Positions 23,911 through 37,180 of a DNA stretch of 64,000 nucleotides are shown here, piece by piece (the stretch's first letter is position 1; each line of letters opens with the position of its first letter). The translations under genes and the position numbers were made by a program. The notes beneath the pieces were generated by a model. The model searched no databases. It saw only the letters and a program-made list of their open reading frames with translations, and was not told the DNA's origin. The DNA is from Proteles cristata cristata (taxonomy: Eukaryota > Chordata > Mammalia > Carnivora > Hyaenidae): positions 310,001-374,000 of the forward strand of contig JAESUZ010001522.1 of assembly GCA_017311185.1 (NCBI GenBank). The letters are read 5' to 3'.

Positions 23911-24799
23911 ACTATTCAAGTTCAGATGACATTGCCTTTCAAATCTGTATCTAATTCTTCAGTCTGCTACTGTGTCCATTCATCCTTCAAAATGCCATAT
24001 AGTAGACATGGCTGGTGCCTACTCAGTTACTGTTCCCTGGGGCAGTGTGACCAATCCTTCAAGTACTGTGAGGGTTGGGTTCTTATTGGCTCACTCTTCC
24101 TGAAGGTTGCTTCAATCCATTAGGAGCCATCCTGCTCAGAGATGCATGGGTTCTCAGCCAGTGACTGACTGAAATAAGACCCTGACTTGTCATTTACATT
24201 CTAGAGCTCCTAATGAGATCAGGTTGTGAGTAGACTTTACCCAAACCCATGTATTTGCCTAGCTTCTTCCCTGTCTTCTGCCTCCTTCACTCTCTTACAG
24301 GTTTGCTTGAGAGAACATATGAATATATCACTTTTTAAGCCTTTGATTCTAGGGACTCTTACTTAGGGAATCCTGCTAAAAATTCTCCATGAGTTCTTGC
24401 CATTTACCAAATTAAGTCCATATTTCTAACACTAGAATTAACAGTCTCCACCTTGTCACTCAAATCTACGTTTTATGCTTTGTTTCCCTTTTTTTCTATA
24501 TTCAGAGTCTGTGTTGTGCTCAACAAGGAATACTATAAGGCAGGTAGACTATAGTACATCCAAGTCATATTCTTGTTTATTTCTACAGTTTTGCTCATCA
24601 TCATTCCCTCCTCTCTCTCTCCAACTTTTCCATTTTTCAAACTCCAGCCTTCTCTGATCACTCTTGCAGAAATTGATCTTACCTCCTCTGAGTTCTTAGA
24701 GGAAATAGCAACCACATCACAAATGATACTTCTTGTCTCACATTATGGAAATTTTTGTTCATTGCTTGACAAAATAGCCTGATATTTTGGAAAAATCCA

Positions 24800-24935
24800 T
24801 AGAGTAAACCTTGTTTTGAACCTTTCCTCCTGCCATTTACTAATTATGTGAACTTCAGACAGTTTTTATAGATGCTGAGCTTTAGTTTCCTTCCTTGTGA
24901 AATGTGATGGTTTTAGTAACTATTGAAAATAACAT
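24800..24935 (+). repeat. MIR SINE fragment
   Basis: Sense MIR core: 'cctgccatttactaattatgtgaacttcag..', 'gctttagtttccttccttgtgaaatg'. Diverged, partial. Confidence 0.55.
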
Positions 24936-25294
24936 CAATTACTTTTCCACCCAAAAATAATTTTAGGTAGATTGCTAAGATACCTAAAATATAAAACTTT
25001 TAAAAGGAATATTTGGAGAAATCATTTCAAAGGGAACAGAGTATAGGAAAAACATGAATCCCCTGCACACAATACAGTCTTGAGGCTCAGTATCCTCACT
25101 ATAGTTGAGCCACAATTGAGCTTTTTGTCACTTGATATCCTGACCACCATAGGATCATAGCAAAACAGTGTTCACAGGAAAACTAACCAATCCTACTACT
25201 GAATCTCAAGAAAAATATCCCCCATTTATTGTCATGAAGTACATACATATAATGTATCAATAATATCTTCAAAACATGTTTATACTTCTATTCA

Positions 25295-26325
25295 CCAAAC
25301 GATACAATCAACAGAGTGCAAAAATGACTTCCAGATTATGAGAAATATTTGTAAAGCATATGTATATGATAATGAGGTTAATATCCAGAATATATAAAAA
25401 CTGCAGCTCAACAACAAAACAAATAATCTAATTTTAAAATGGGCAAAGAACTTGAATAGACATTTCTACAGAGATGATATGCAAATGACCAGCAAGCATG
25501 TGAAAAGATCCCCATATCACTAATCATTAGAGAGACGTAAATCAAAACCATGAGATACTATCTCAAACCCTCAGGATGGCTACTATCAGAATACCCCCAT
25601 AAAATAATAAGGGTTGGTGAGGATGTACAGAAATTGGAACTTTTGCATACTGTTTGTGGGCATGTAAAAGGGTGCAGTTACTATGGAAAGTAGCATCGCA
25701 ATTCTTAAAACATTAGCGATAAAATTACCAGATGACCCAGCAATCCTTCTTTTAGGTATATATCCAAAAGAATTGAAAGCAGGATCTCAAAAAGATGTTT
25801 ACACACCCATATTCATCATAGCATTATTCACAATAGCCAAAAGATGGAAGGAACCATGTGCCTTTTGATGGATGAAATGGTGAACAGAACACACACAGAC
25901 GCACACACACACACGCACGCACACACACAGTGGAATATTATTCAGACTTGAAAGGAAATCTTGTCACATGCCACAACACAGATGAACCTTGAAGAGTTTA
26001 TGCTAAGTGAAATAGTCACAGAAAGACCTAATACTGTGTGATTCCATTTATATGAGGTATCTAAAATAGCCAAATTCATAGAGGCAGAAAGTACAATGAT
26101 AGTTGCCAGGGGTTGGGGAGAGTGGAACATGGGAGTTGTTCACTGGGTATAAGGTTTCAGTTTCACAAGATGAAAGAGGTCTACTCAACATTGGTTTGGA
26201 CAGCATCTTGAATATACTTTACTAAATTGTATACTTAAATACAATTTAAGATGTATTTGTAATTTAAGATGTAAGATGGTAAATTTTATGTTATATTTGT
26301 TTTATCACAATTTTAAAAATATATT
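25295..26325 (+). mobile_element. Old L1 3' fragment, sense
   Basis: Sense ORF2 C-terminal and 3' sequences: 'ggttaatatccagaatatataaa', 'aatgggcaaagaacttgaatagacatttc', 'ccatgagatactatctcaaaccc', 'gacccagcaatccttcttttaggtata', and an end of the type 'ggtaaattttatgttatatttgttttatcacaa'. The residual open stretch (25683-25868) still reads like the DPAILLLGIYPKE region of ORF2. A CA-rich run at 25889-25930 lies inside. Confidence 0.85.
25889..25930. repeat. Imperfect (CA)n microsatellite
   Basis: CA dinucleotides interrupted by GACGC and GCACGC, expanded inside the old L1 fragment. Confidence 0.9.
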
Positions 26326-26639
26326 CTTACAGTAAATAAGATCATGAGTTTCATAGGAGTTCTTTGAATAATGTCTGTTGACCTAGGCAAATGTCATAAT
26401 GCAAAAGCAAAGTTTAGTTGGAACAATTTCACAGGACATCCCAATAGTGAGGTATAGGACAGGGCTTTCTGGTGTTCTGGCTTCAGTAAAAGATACATTT
26501 TATTTAAGGTTACAGAGAGTTTGCATATCTTTTAGACAACTCATCAGTATATTCTCTTTAACAACTTTTATTACCTACTGAATGATAGCTTGAGTTTCTA
26601 GTCCTTGAATCCTTAAATGGATTTATTAATAAGAGATCT

Positions 26640-26960
26640 AATAATGAAGGATTAGTGCATACTATATTCTAGACCTTGGGCTAAGCATTTCTTATAGATT
26701 ACACCATTTTATCCTGATGAAAAATCTCTAACATTTTTTGAGAATGTACTGCATACCAGGCAGTGTTCCAGATTACTTACCTGCAGTATCATATTTAAGA
26801 TTTACTAATACGCTGTGAAATTAGGGACTATTATTCCCATTTGACAAATGACAAAATTGAAATGCAGGAAGGTTAATAATCAATCTCACTAGAGGTTATA
26901 TTAACTGAAAATAGAAGTGGGACACAAACTCAGACACATTAATCTCAGAGCCCATGCTTT
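26640..26960 (-). repeat. MIR SINE, antisense
   Basis: Antisense MIR pattern: 'tactgcataccaggcagtgttcc', 'gactattattcccatttgacaaatgacaaaattga', then 'agcccatgct' at the end. An apparently related antisense MIR-like piece continues near 27040-27150 ('aactggaacccaaacccagcctg'). Confidence 0.6.
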
Positions 26961-27509
26961 TAACAGTGACATCATATTTATGATATAGTTACTATTATTT
27001 ACCAGTCTAAGAAATGAAAAAAATAAGAGCTCTTAGAGTTTCATAAATTCCCCCTTGCTCCCAGAGTAAACGGAAGAACTGGAACCCAAACCCAGCCTGT
27101 TTAAACTCCAGAGTCTATACTCTTCATCTCTGCAGTAGGTTATGCCAGTACAGTTCCTATTATAGGTGCCTGGTACAGAATAATCATTCAATTAATAATT
27201 GCAATCTTTATTAGAAACTCTTTGTTCACAGTACCTGCCAGGCCTGCACTAAGCCTTTGGGAAATAATTGTGTAATAGCCAGAACTAATCTCTAATCCAG
27301 GTTCATTTTTTGGTAGCTTTTTACCATATTTCCTACTATCAAGACCTTTTCTTTGAGTTATTTTATTATATTAAGAGCTCTCATCCTAATATGATAGAAA
27401 TATAGAAAGAGAGGTGGACAGTGTAGTGGTCATGCTCACAAATATGTTTCAACATGGAAGTTAAATATATATGAGACCATGCAAAAGATTAACTTGGCAG
27501 TTAATAATA

Positions 27510-27760
27510 GATTGTATTTTATCAAGCATATAGTATGCCAGGTACCGTGTCACGTACTTTAAGTCTACTTCTTACAAATCTTCACAAAAGCCCTATGAGA
27601 AAGCTCTTCTGTCCATTTTACACATAGTACAATTGAAGCCCACAGAGTTTGTAACTTGTGCAAATTTACAGATGTAGATAATAGACTGTAGAACTCAGAT
27701 CTGAGTACAAATTTAATTTCAAAACCCATTCTCTTAAATACTATGTTATGTTGCTTCACT
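27510..27760 (-). repeat. MIR SINE, antisense
   Basis: Antisense MIR: 'gtatgccaggtaccgtgtcacgtacttt', 'cacaaaagccctatgagaaagct', 'ccattttacacatagtacaattgaagccc', then 'gtagaactcagatctgagt'. Diverged but ordered as in the family. Confidence 0.7.
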
Positions 27761-28289
27761 AAGAGGCTAGGAAGCTCAAAGAGAGACTGCTTTTTTTTTT
27801 TTTTTTTGTTCAGACTGGCTATCTGAATACGAGTAACACTGAAATCTGGTACAGACATAATCTGCCATAGGCCTTCTAGCCACTTGATGATTGTCCCCAC
27901 TAAGTATACCAGTGGAAGGACTAAAAACTTAACTCCTTTAAAGATAAGATTTTTTTTCACTAGATAGATTTTTGCTATTGACTTTTCTATTCATTTCTCC
28001 CCAAACAGATCTGGATTGCATTCTTTGCGTATGTGTGTATGCATGTCTGTGTGATTATTTGGAGAATGGTGTTGGGATTGGGGGCATACTTATGTTGTTA
28101 CAGTCCTTTTGTGTTGCTTCTGTGTTCCAGAGTTTCTTGCCCACCCACATCTGACCTACATGCTTGTTTATCACATATTTTTGGCAGTAGAGGGTTGTGT
28201 TGGTTATATGTTTGATATATAAAAAAGCAATAGTCCTAATATTAAAGGAGACTGCCAGTATGATTATTGTTCATGTTTTATCTGAAAAA

Positions 28290-29260
28290 CCCATCTCTCA
28301 AAAACAAAATGTGGAAGATGACAATTAAAGAAAAATATTTGCAGTTTATATTACAGGCAAAGCTTAATAACCCTAATTATAGGGCACTTCTAAAAATAGA
28401 GAACAAAAGGGCTAAATTCCCCTAAAAATGAGCCATATGTTCACAGAAAATAAATGAAACTGCCTCTTAGTGCTATGAAAAGATGCCTTCATTTAAAATA
28501 AGAGAAATGCAAATTAAGCACCACTGCTTACCTATCAAATTTACAGAAATCCCCAAGTTTATAAAAATATTCTGTTGGTGAGGCTATGAGGAAATAGGTA
28601 GGACTGTACTGGTGCAATCTGCAAACACCATGATGGGAAGTTTTTCAATATTTAAAAAACTCTATGCACAGTATTTTTTGATCAAATAATCCTAGTTCTA
28701 TGAATCTATTCCAAAGACACACTGGCAAAAATATGAAAAGACTTATGTATTGTTATTATACCTTGTGCTATTTTAATAGCAAAATTTAAAACAAATGTCC
28801 ATTAAAAGAAAAATACTGGATACATTATAGTATATCCACACAATAGAATATTATGCAGCTGAAAAAATGAAAGAATGTCTCCACAGAGACTTCAGAGTAA
28901 TTCCCAGGATATGTTGTTTAAAAAAGAGGCAAAGAGAGAAAATGTGTTTATAGCGCACAACCATTTATCTTAGTAAGTGTAATGAAAGTATAGATACATA
29001 TGTGATTATGCTAAAGCCAAAACCACAAGAGCAAAATCTGTCATACCTTGAAGCACTCACACATACACACACACTCACACACAAACACACAATTGTTAAA
29101 AGTTACCCTTAAGAGAGGGGAAGATACAGAAAGTTAGGAGTAAGAAAGGTATAAAGAGGAGAGGATAGGGATAGTGGGCTCATTTCTTAGAGCTTTGAAT
29201 ATATGCATTTGGAACTACTTAAGTAGATGATATAGTTTCAAAACAATAAAATCTTAAAAC
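28290..29260 (+). mobile_element. Ancient L1 3' fragment, sense
   Basis: Follows the order of an old L1 tail: 'gaaatgcaaattaagcaccactg', 'gttggtgaggctatgagg', 'actggtgcaatctgcaaac', 'gtccattaaaagaaaaatactgg', 'cacaatagaatattatgcagctg'. Heavily diverged, no open frame. A CA-rich scrap lies near 29058-29092. Confidence 0.7.
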
Positions 29261-29689
29261 AGTAATTTCTAAAAATCATAAGTAAAATGAAACAAATCAC
29301 AACTGTATTTCACATTGATGGCATAAACACACTGAGATGAATTTATTCCAAGTCATTATTAGCACAGTGATTTGATTGTTCAAATCAAATCAAATATACT
29401 CTGAGGACAGAGGGAACAGCAATACACTTTAAACTGTTTTTGGTAGTTGTGTCATTGATGGATAGTGTTGGCATTAGTACAAAGAGATTATTGTCTATGC
29501 TTTGTGTGATAATGCAAAGAATAATTTTGTTGATATCCTTAAGAACCAGAATTTTTGGCATAGGGGAAAGGAAATACAGATGTAGGACCAATAAATTTAA
29601 GTGAAAATCTTATAATCCTGTTTTGAAGAGGAAGTATCACTAAGAACTCATATTTTTTTGTTTTTAAAAACAAAATACACTCCTTACTG

Positions 29690-30960
29690 GCACTGAACAC
29701 TACTAGAGCCCAGATGTTTTCTTCTAAATATCATTCTCTACTAAAAGGAACTAAGGCTCTTTAGAGAAATGGCTGAATCTAGGGCTGCAGTGGAGAAAGT
29801 ACGCATTGAGTCTGGAATATCTTTAGTGTCAGGAAGTAAGATGCAAAGAATGATGGAACATTTCAAAAGGACACAGGAACCTCCTTATGGGAGCTTCTAC
29901 TAGGAATGTTAAAGCCCAAAAATAATGATAGGAATATGTTATAGTTCCTTGTATGAAATAATAATCCATAGTCCATACTAATATACCTACTTACATGCGT
30001 ACATACACAAATAGAGGTGAAGGAGAAGCTCTTTGTCACAGTAGAGTACCAGCAAATAAATTTAGAAGGAATGGTGAAATTATAAAATCATAAATTGGCA
30101 ACCATCATAGTAATTGATGGGAAGGGCCTGCAAAGTATGTTAAAATTAGTACATGAGATTTTGATGAATTACAGGTTTTCTACATAGTTTCAGAGTTATT
30201 CCCCAGAAGATATTTAATAATTAACAAGAGAGAAGTCGCAAATTTACAATGGAGAATCATGAAAGATATCACTCTAACCAGGTGGCCATGGTTAACATCA
30301 CTAGCAGTGAGGCAAATCAGTATCATGTGCCTTTTGATAAGAAAATAATACATCACTTCTGTGTTATTCTTGCCTAAAATGCATGACTTGACTCTAATCA
30401 TAGGAAGCATTGGAAAAATGTTAATTGAGGGACCTCCTAAACAAATAACTGGCCCATATTTTTAAGAAACATGAAGGTCCTAAATGTCAAAAACTGAAAA
30501 CTCTTCTACATTAAAGGACATTAGGCAACAACAAGAACATGACAGTTGAATATCATATGTGATTCTCTATTGCCATGAGCAACTTGATTCAAATAATTGA
30601 GGAAATTTAGACAAAGTTGGTTATTAGTATTGTATTAATGTTAATTACTGGTTTTGATAATTATATTGTGGCTGCATAAGAAAATGTCCTTCTTTATAGA
30701 TTATATACCATGAAGTGTTTAGGCATAACGAATATCATATTTTAACTTACCTTCAAGTGGTTCTGGAGAAATTTTATATATAAATACGAAAAAGAAAGAA
30801 AATGATAAAGCAAAATGTCAACTAACAACGTTGACATTATTACATTAACAACATTGGGCAATCTGGATGAAAAGTATACAGAAATTCTTTTTTTCTCAAC
30901 TTTTATAAGCCTGAATTATGTCAAAATAAAATATTTAAAATATACTTATTTATTAGATCC
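29690..30960 (+). mobile_element. Old L1 3'-untranslated region, sense
   Basis: Long-3'-UTR L1 pattern: 'ggctgaatctagggctgcagtgg', 'ttaaaggacattaggcaacaacaagaacatgacag', 'gtattgtattaatgttaattactggttttgataattatattgtggctgcataagaaaatgtcc', ending 'tataagcctgaattatgtcaaaataaaa'. Non-coding part of the element. Confidence 0.65.
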
Positions 30961-30984
30961 ATCTGCTATTACTGGCTGAAAAAT

Positions 30985-31560
30985 TGTAAGTATACCCATT
31001 GTCCAGAAACTAGTCTTAAAATATATTTCCCACTAAAATGAATTGGAGTCCCTTGGAATAATGGCTGATTCTGGGTTGGAAGCAAAATGAGTCTAAAATA
31101 TCTTGTCATACCAGAAAGCAAGAACATGGGAAAGACCACTTGGCTGTGTCAGAATTGATCAGGAACCAATTTTAAATAGTCACCCACTGGAAAGAGTTGA
31201 GAAAATTTGAAGAATAAAAATAATAACTGCAATGCAGTGATTTCTATCTAACATTTAAAATTTTTTACATTCATCCAAAAAATTAATCATATTGAGTATG
31301 TTAGGAAGCCAAAGTTATTATTTTCAAAAATCTGTAAAATGGAAAGTATCAGACATTTAATCTGCCCTTTCTATATAAATTGTACTTCAGGATAACCAAA
31401 TATTTGAGGAAGTTTCTCTTTACAGAAGTTTTCCAGCAAATAAAATATTTCAGCAAATAAATTATAAAATTAGACAATCACCATATGGCAATATTTAGTG
31501 ATTTAATGGATTTAAGCAATAAGAATCAATGCTGCCAATATCACTAAAGAGGAGTCAGCA
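30985..31560 (+). repeat. Second old L1 3'-UTR fragment, sense
   Basis: Repeats part of the preceding type ('aataatggctgattctgggttggaagcaaaatgagtctaaaatatctt' parallels the start of the 29690 element) and carries related downstream text. It is diverged, so the call rests on the parallel with its neighbour. Confidence 0.5.
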
Positions 31561-31588
31561 GGATATAATGTGCCCCCAGATATAACTG

Positions 31589-32037
31589 CAGTAATCCTCC
31601 CTTATCCATGGGGGATACATTCCAAAACCCCAGTGGATACCAGAAACCGTGGATAGTACCAAACCTATATATGCTGTGTTTTTCCTATACATACGTACCT
31701 ATGATAAAGTTTAATTTATGAATTATGCACAGTAAGAGATTAACAACACTATGTAATAATAAAGTAGAAAAGTTATGTGAATGTGGTCTCTCTCTTTCAA
31801 AATATCTTATTGTACATGTACTTACCCTTCTTCTTCTTGTGAGGTTGTGAGATGTTAAAATTCATGTGTAATTAGATGTAATGAGATGAATAATGTAGGC
31901 ATTGTGATGTACTATAAGGCTACTGTTGACCTTCTGACAGCGTGTCCAAAGGATCGACTGCTTTTGGACTCTAGTTGACTGCGGATTAACTGAAGCCACA
32001 GAAAGCTAAACCACAGATAAGGGGTGGGGGACTACTG
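31589..32037. mobile_element. Tigger-like DNA transposon remnant
   Basis: About 450 bp with imperfect terminal inverted repeats: CAGTAATCCTCCCTTATCC at the left, and the reverse complement of GGATAAGGGGTGGGGGACTACTG-type sequence at the right (near 32018-32037). 'atacattccaaaacccc..gtggatacc' near the left end is typical of mariner/Tigger-family repeats. No transposase frame. Confidence 0.6.
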
Positions 32038-32749
32038 TATAACCATTCTCTTAGAAGCAGTATTGGCAGCAACAACAATAGCAACAAAAACTTTTCCAAA
32101 ACTAACTACTAATTTACGGAAATTACAAAGGGCAGAGGGACATTTCAAGCCACAGCATAGGGATATAAAGGGGAAAACCAGACTGTGGAAAAGTCCCAGG
32201 AGAAACATTTGAATTTTTATGAGCAGCAGCAGCAACAACAAAATTACAGAAGAAAAAATGAGAGGAGAATCTAGAGATTAAAAGAGACAGAAGTCCATCA
32301 CAACATGTTAAGCATTGCGTAGAATCTGACTTATACAAATAGTTCCCCTGAGACAGTCAAGGAAACTTGAAAACTAATGAGATTTGTTGATTTTAAGAAT
32401 ATTGTTACTTTATTGTTAAAAGTAATAATAGTATTTATTTACGAAAGTGCTCTTACTATACGTACTTGACCATTTACAAATGACATGATACAGTGAATGG
32501 GATTTGCTCTGAAATCCTCTGGGTAGGAAAGAGGCTCTGTGGAAGGGATGTGGATGGAGATAAGGATGAAGTGAGTTTACCGATGAGTTGATAATTGATG
32601 AAAATGTGTGTGACTACAAATGGGGTTTATTTTAATCTTCTTTCTAGTTTTGCAGAAAATATTCATAATGAATAAAATGTTTTAGGTCACAGGTAGTAGA
32701 GTGCAGAAGATAGTGGAGGAAAAGAGGAGGGATAACATTGGCGCTTCTT

Positions 32750-32960
32750 AGGGCTAGCAGGTAAGCTAAGGGCTTTTTGATGTTATTTAATTTAGTTTCT
32801 GGACCAGTCCAGTGAATGGTTGTATGTTTTTCCTGTTTTCCAGATAAGAAAACTGAAGCTAGAATGATTAAGTGATTTGTTGAAGGTCTCAGAATTAGTA
32901 CTTGAAGCTAGAATAAATACTACCTTCTGGCTCATCTGATTATTCATCTGATTCCAAATT
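32750..32960 (-). repeat. MIR SINE, antisense
   Basis: Antisense MIR: 'ttttccagataagaaaactgaagctagaatgattaagtgatttgttgaaggtctcagaattagtacttgaagctag'. Diverged. Confidence 0.65.
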
Positions 32961-33059
32961 TATGATTTTTTCTTACGGGTGTATACTGTACTCCACCATG
33001 AAAGGAGACAAACTAAAATGGATTTAATGTATTATTTTGAGAACTTTATTGGTTTAATA

Positions 33060-33790
33060 ATTTATATGACAAAATCTTCCCCTTTAAAGGAGGTCCAGTT
33101 TAGTGATTTTTAGTATATTCAAAGTATATTACCACAACCTAAGTCTAGAATGTTTTCATCATCCCAAAAGAGACCTTATATTCATTCCTCATCCCTCCCC
33201 TCAGGCCCTCTGCCCTAGACAATCACTAATTTTCCTTCTGTCTCAATAGATTTGCATATTCTGGAAATTTCATGGGAATGCAATCAAACAGTTATCTTTT
33301 GTGACTATCTTCTGTCACTTAGCATGTTTTCAAGGTTCAGTGATGTTGTAGCTTATATCAGTACTTCATTCTTTTTGTTGCTGAATAACACTCTGTTGTG
33401 TGGATAAGGCTGATTTTGTTTATTCATTCATCAATTTGTGGACATTTGAGTTGTTTCCACTTTTCAGCTATTGTGATTAATGTTTCTATGAATATTCACA
33501 TACAAGTTTTTGTGTGGACGTGTGTTTTTATTTCTCTTGGGCATACATGTAGGGAACGGGAACGCTGGCTCATATGTTACTCTAACTCTGAGAAACTGCC
33601 AAACTACTTTTCACAGTGACAGTGCCATTTACATTCCAATCAGCAAGTTTGAGGGTTCCAGTTTCTCCCATCATTAGTACTTGTTCGTCTTTAACTTCTA
33701 GTCAGCCTCATGGGTGTGAAGTAGTATCTTACTGTGGTCTTACATATCCTAATAACTAGTAATGTTTGATAACGAATCATATGTTATGTA
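33060..33790 (-). mobile_element. Ancient L1 3' part, antisense
   Basis: Antisense L1: 'cctagacaatcactaattttccttctgtctcaatagatttgcatattctgg', 'catcaatttgtggacatttgagttgtttccac', 'tgaagtagtatcttactgtgg'. Too diverged to carry a frame. Confidence 0.75.
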
Positions 33791-33946
33791 AATTTAATCA
33801 TTCTTTTATTCACTGTACCTTCTGTACGTGAGAAAAGAATGATGAAATGACAGTTCATCCTTTGTAACTGTAGACAAAAATGCTAGTAGCTGATGGGTTT
33901 TTTGATGAAAAGCTAAAACAAATTCTCTTCTGATTGCTTTCATTTT

Positions 33947-34163
33947 TTTTTAAATTTTTAAAATGTTTTTATTTATTTGTGAGAGAGAGCACGTGCATGA
34001 GCAGGAGAGGGTCAGAGAGAGGGAGATACAGAATCTCAAGCAGTCCCCAGGCTCTGAGCTAGCCATCAGCACAGATCCTGATGCGGGGCTTGAACCCATG
34101 AAATGTGAGATCATGACCTGAGCCAAAGTCAGACGCTTAACCAACTGAGCCACCCAGGCACCC
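33947..34163 (-). mobile_element. tRNA-derived SINE, antisense, 17-bp target-site duplication
   Basis: T-rich tail, purine tract, GAGATCATGACCTGAGCC and the head end GCCACCCAGGCACCC. Perfect duplications CTGATTGCTTTCATTTT lie at 33930-33946 and 34164-34180. The long antisense open stretch here is only SINE sequence. Confidence 0.95.
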
Positions 34164-34349
34164 CTGATTGCTTTCATTTTCCCATTGAAATAAGAAGCAA
34201 CATAATTCACTAAGAATCAGGAGAGAGAGAGGAAATATTGAAATTAACTGAGGAATGAAAATGTATCTGAACTGAAAGAGAAAAAAATTCCTAAATAAAC
34301 TTGAATGAATCTATCAATGTGGCATGTCTTTTTCATATATCACAGATAA

Positions 34350-34683
34350 TGCAGAATTTCCCTCTAAAGGTTGTATCATTTACACTCCCACTAACAGTTT
34401 GTAATACATTTTATTCCTGATCCTTGCTCACACTGGCTGTCATCAAACATTTTAATTATAAAATGGATTCTTACAGATTCAATGAATGATTTTATAATTT
34501 TCAATAAGGTTGAATGCCTGCTTGTCTCTTTTGCCTGTTTTTATTGCCATTAATTTTTCTTTAGATTAGTGAGTTTATTATATATTCTGGATGTCAACTC
34601 TTACTGGTTATATGTTGTCTCAAATATATTCTCGAAGTTTAGGCTTGTCATCACTTTTTAAATAATGTTTTCTATTGACAGAC
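34350..34683 (-). mobile_element. Ancient L1, antisense, part 1
   Basis: Antisense L1 pattern 'ggttgtatcatttacactcccactaacag', 'tttatatattctggatgtcaactcttactgg'-like text, interrupted at 34684 by a younger L1 tail and resumed at 35172. Confidence 0.7.
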
Positions 34684-35171
34684 TTTTTTCTTTTTACAAA
34701 TAGTTTATTGTCAAATTAGTTTCCACATAACACTCAGTGCTTATCCCCACAAGTGCCCTCCTCCATGCCCATCCCCCCCTCCCCCCCACATCCATCAGTC
34801 CTCAGTTTTTGTCAGCATTCAAGAGTCTCTCATGGTTTGCCTCTCCCCCTTTCCCCCACCATTTCCGCCCTTCTCCCCCTTGGTCCTCTGTTAAGTTCCT
34901 CCTAATCCTCCTATACGTGCACACATATGATATTTGTCCTTCTCTGCCTGACTTATTTCGCTCAGCATAACACCTTCAAGGTCCATCCATGTTGCTACAC
35001 ATGGCCAGATTTCATTGTTTCTCATTGCCATGTAGTATTCCATGGTGTAGATAAACCACATCTTCTTGATCCATTCATCTGTTGATGGACACTTAGGCTC
35101 TTTCCATGTTTTAGCTATTGTGGAGAGTGCTGCTATGAACATTGGGGTACATGTGCTCCTATGCATCAGCA
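34684..35171 (-). mobile_element. Young felid L1 3' end, antisense, strongly 5'-truncated
   Basis: 488 bp starting with the poly(A) side (TTTTTTCTTTTTACAAATAG), the felid L1 3' end (AGTTTATTGTCAAATTAG) and the ORF2 C-terminus in antisense. Perfect target-site duplications TTTCTATTGACAGAC lie at 34669-34683 and 35172-35186. The residual 93-codon antisense stretch is the WMDLEGVMLSEIS-type ORF2 end. It is the same young subfamily as the insertion at 41202. Confidence 0.96.
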
Positions 35172-35430
35172 TTTCTATTGACAGACATTTTTAACATTAA
35201 CTTGTAATATTTTTTAAAAAATCCTTTTCTACTTGACATCATGAAAATAATTTTTTTTTTTTTTAGTTTTCTCCGAGAAGTTCTGTTTTTCACATTAGGT
35301 CTTTCATCCACTTGAAATTACTTTTTTAATATGGTAAGATGCTGGAACATATTTTCCTCCACATGGATAATATATTTCCTATAAGTGTATATTGAAAAGC
35401 TCATCATTTGTCCATTAGCATGCATGCTTC
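35172..35430 (-). mobile_element. Ancient L1, antisense, part 2
   Basis: Continuation of the element at 34350: 'ttttcacattaggtctttcatccacttgaaattac' corresponds to the L1 'taggtctttgatccattttgag' segment in antisense. Confidence 0.6.
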
Positions 35431-35979
35431 TGTCACTTTTCTTGTTTCGGGACCGTCTTTTTTCTTCTTTTGGCCTATTTGCTTATTTCTGTTATTCCAT
35501 TTGGTTTGGAGTTGTATTTTAAATTGATTTGAGAAGATTGACATCATTAACATTTTTGTGTCATCCTACTGTGAACATGACATAGTTCCGTTTAATTAAG
35601 TATTAAAATGTTACGTGATAAAGTCATACAGTACTTTCCAATGAAGCCATGTAAATTATTATTGATTACTAGATACCTGTACTTTTGGCTATTACTATAA
35701 ATGGTATCTGGTTTATAAATTACATTTTAAAACGTGCTGGAACATAGAAATGAAGATTATTTTTTCTAATTTTATCTTAAACTCCATAAACATACCAAAC
35801 CCATATATTATAAATTGCCTCTGAATTCTTTTGGTTTCTCCTTAAAGGGAAACATATGTGACTGATGATAGTTTTGTTTCTTTCTTTCCATTAAGTGATA
35901 GATGATGTGGGGTAACCACATTAAGTATTCCCATTAGAAAAGGGAAATAATGAGAAGTTTATAGAAATTACTGATTCTT

Positions 35980-36164
35980 TATTTAATTTTTTAAAATTTA
36001 TTTTGAGATAGAGAGAGAGAAAGGGAGAGAAGAAATTCTAAGTAGGCTCCACGCTGTCATCGCAGAGCCTGATATGGGGCTCGAACCCACCCACCATGAG
36101 ATCATGATCTGAGCCAAAATCATGAGTCAGATGCTCAACCTACTGAGTCAGTCAGGAGTCCCTA
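35980..36164 (-). mobile_element. tRNA-derived SINE, antisense
   Basis: T-rich left end, purine tract, CATGAGATCATGATCTGAGCC and a degraded head end. Target-site duplications TACTGATTCTT lie at 35969-35979 and 36167-36177. Middle-aged. Confidence 0.92.
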
Positions 36165-36177
36165 TATACTGATTCTT

Positions 36178-37180
36178 ATGGGCACATATCATTAGGTCTT
36201 CCTATCCAAGAGTTTGGGAAGTGTTCCTTAATAGGGCCCCACTTCTATTTTGTGGGAGTGGGAACTGGGTTCCCTGGGAGTCTCCATCTTTTATTTGTCA
36301 CAGCTCATGGCTTCATCCTGTGGGACTTTCTTTCTTTTTGTTAATGTCTTTAGCCACTTCTGAAGAGGATGTTGGAAGAAATACCTTTGTGCAACTTTTT
36401 CAGCTTTTTTTCCTGTAGAAATATGGTGGCCTGGAGGAGTGTTTATATCTTGTAGTCTCAGTCCCTTTTACTTCAGGGGCTTTCTGATAATTCATCTGTC
36501 TTAAATAATTTTTGGGTTTCCTTTGTATTCAATTACTCTTTCATGTGCCAAAAACCACATCCACAGTTTGTTTTTCAGGACATGCCTCTCTTTAGATTTA
36601 ATTAGGTATTTCAGGTGTTGTGAAACATCCTTAATAGGCACCATCTTAATTTTTTATAAGTCTTAATGAAGGAGTCTTATAGCCTATCTTTGATTTCTTT
36701 TTTAAACTGAAGCTTTGTCTTTATGACAGGGCCATGGATTTAATATTTGTATAAGGATTATCTTAATTTAAAAATCATGAGTTATCAAAAATTGAATATA
36801 AGAAACCCAGCCAGACTTGTAATATTTTCTTTAAATTTTGCCTGCAAATTATAGTTATTTTTTGTACTCATCTATTTCTTGATGAAAGTTATCATATGTA
36901 GCTAGAAGCAAGTAGGTAATGTTTACAGGCTTTTTCCTAGAGATGTCCTTGCCCAATTTTGAAACTTTATTAGATCACTTTCTACCTTACCAAGTTATCA
37001 GAAATCATAGTTTTGCTAAATGATTAACCCAACAGAACACTGGCCTCCATTTTTCTAGCCTCTTAGAATAACTTCCTCATCATTTTTATAGCCAACACCT
37101 GCCCCTGCATCCCAAGGCCAATGACCTATTTTTTAAGTTTTTATTAAGCAGCACTCGACTTCTAGGATCAGTTTGTTTCA
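36178..37180. other. Intron stretch, no recognised element
   Basis: About 1 kb of T-rich intron without clear repeat signatures or coding signals. Confidence 0.5.
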
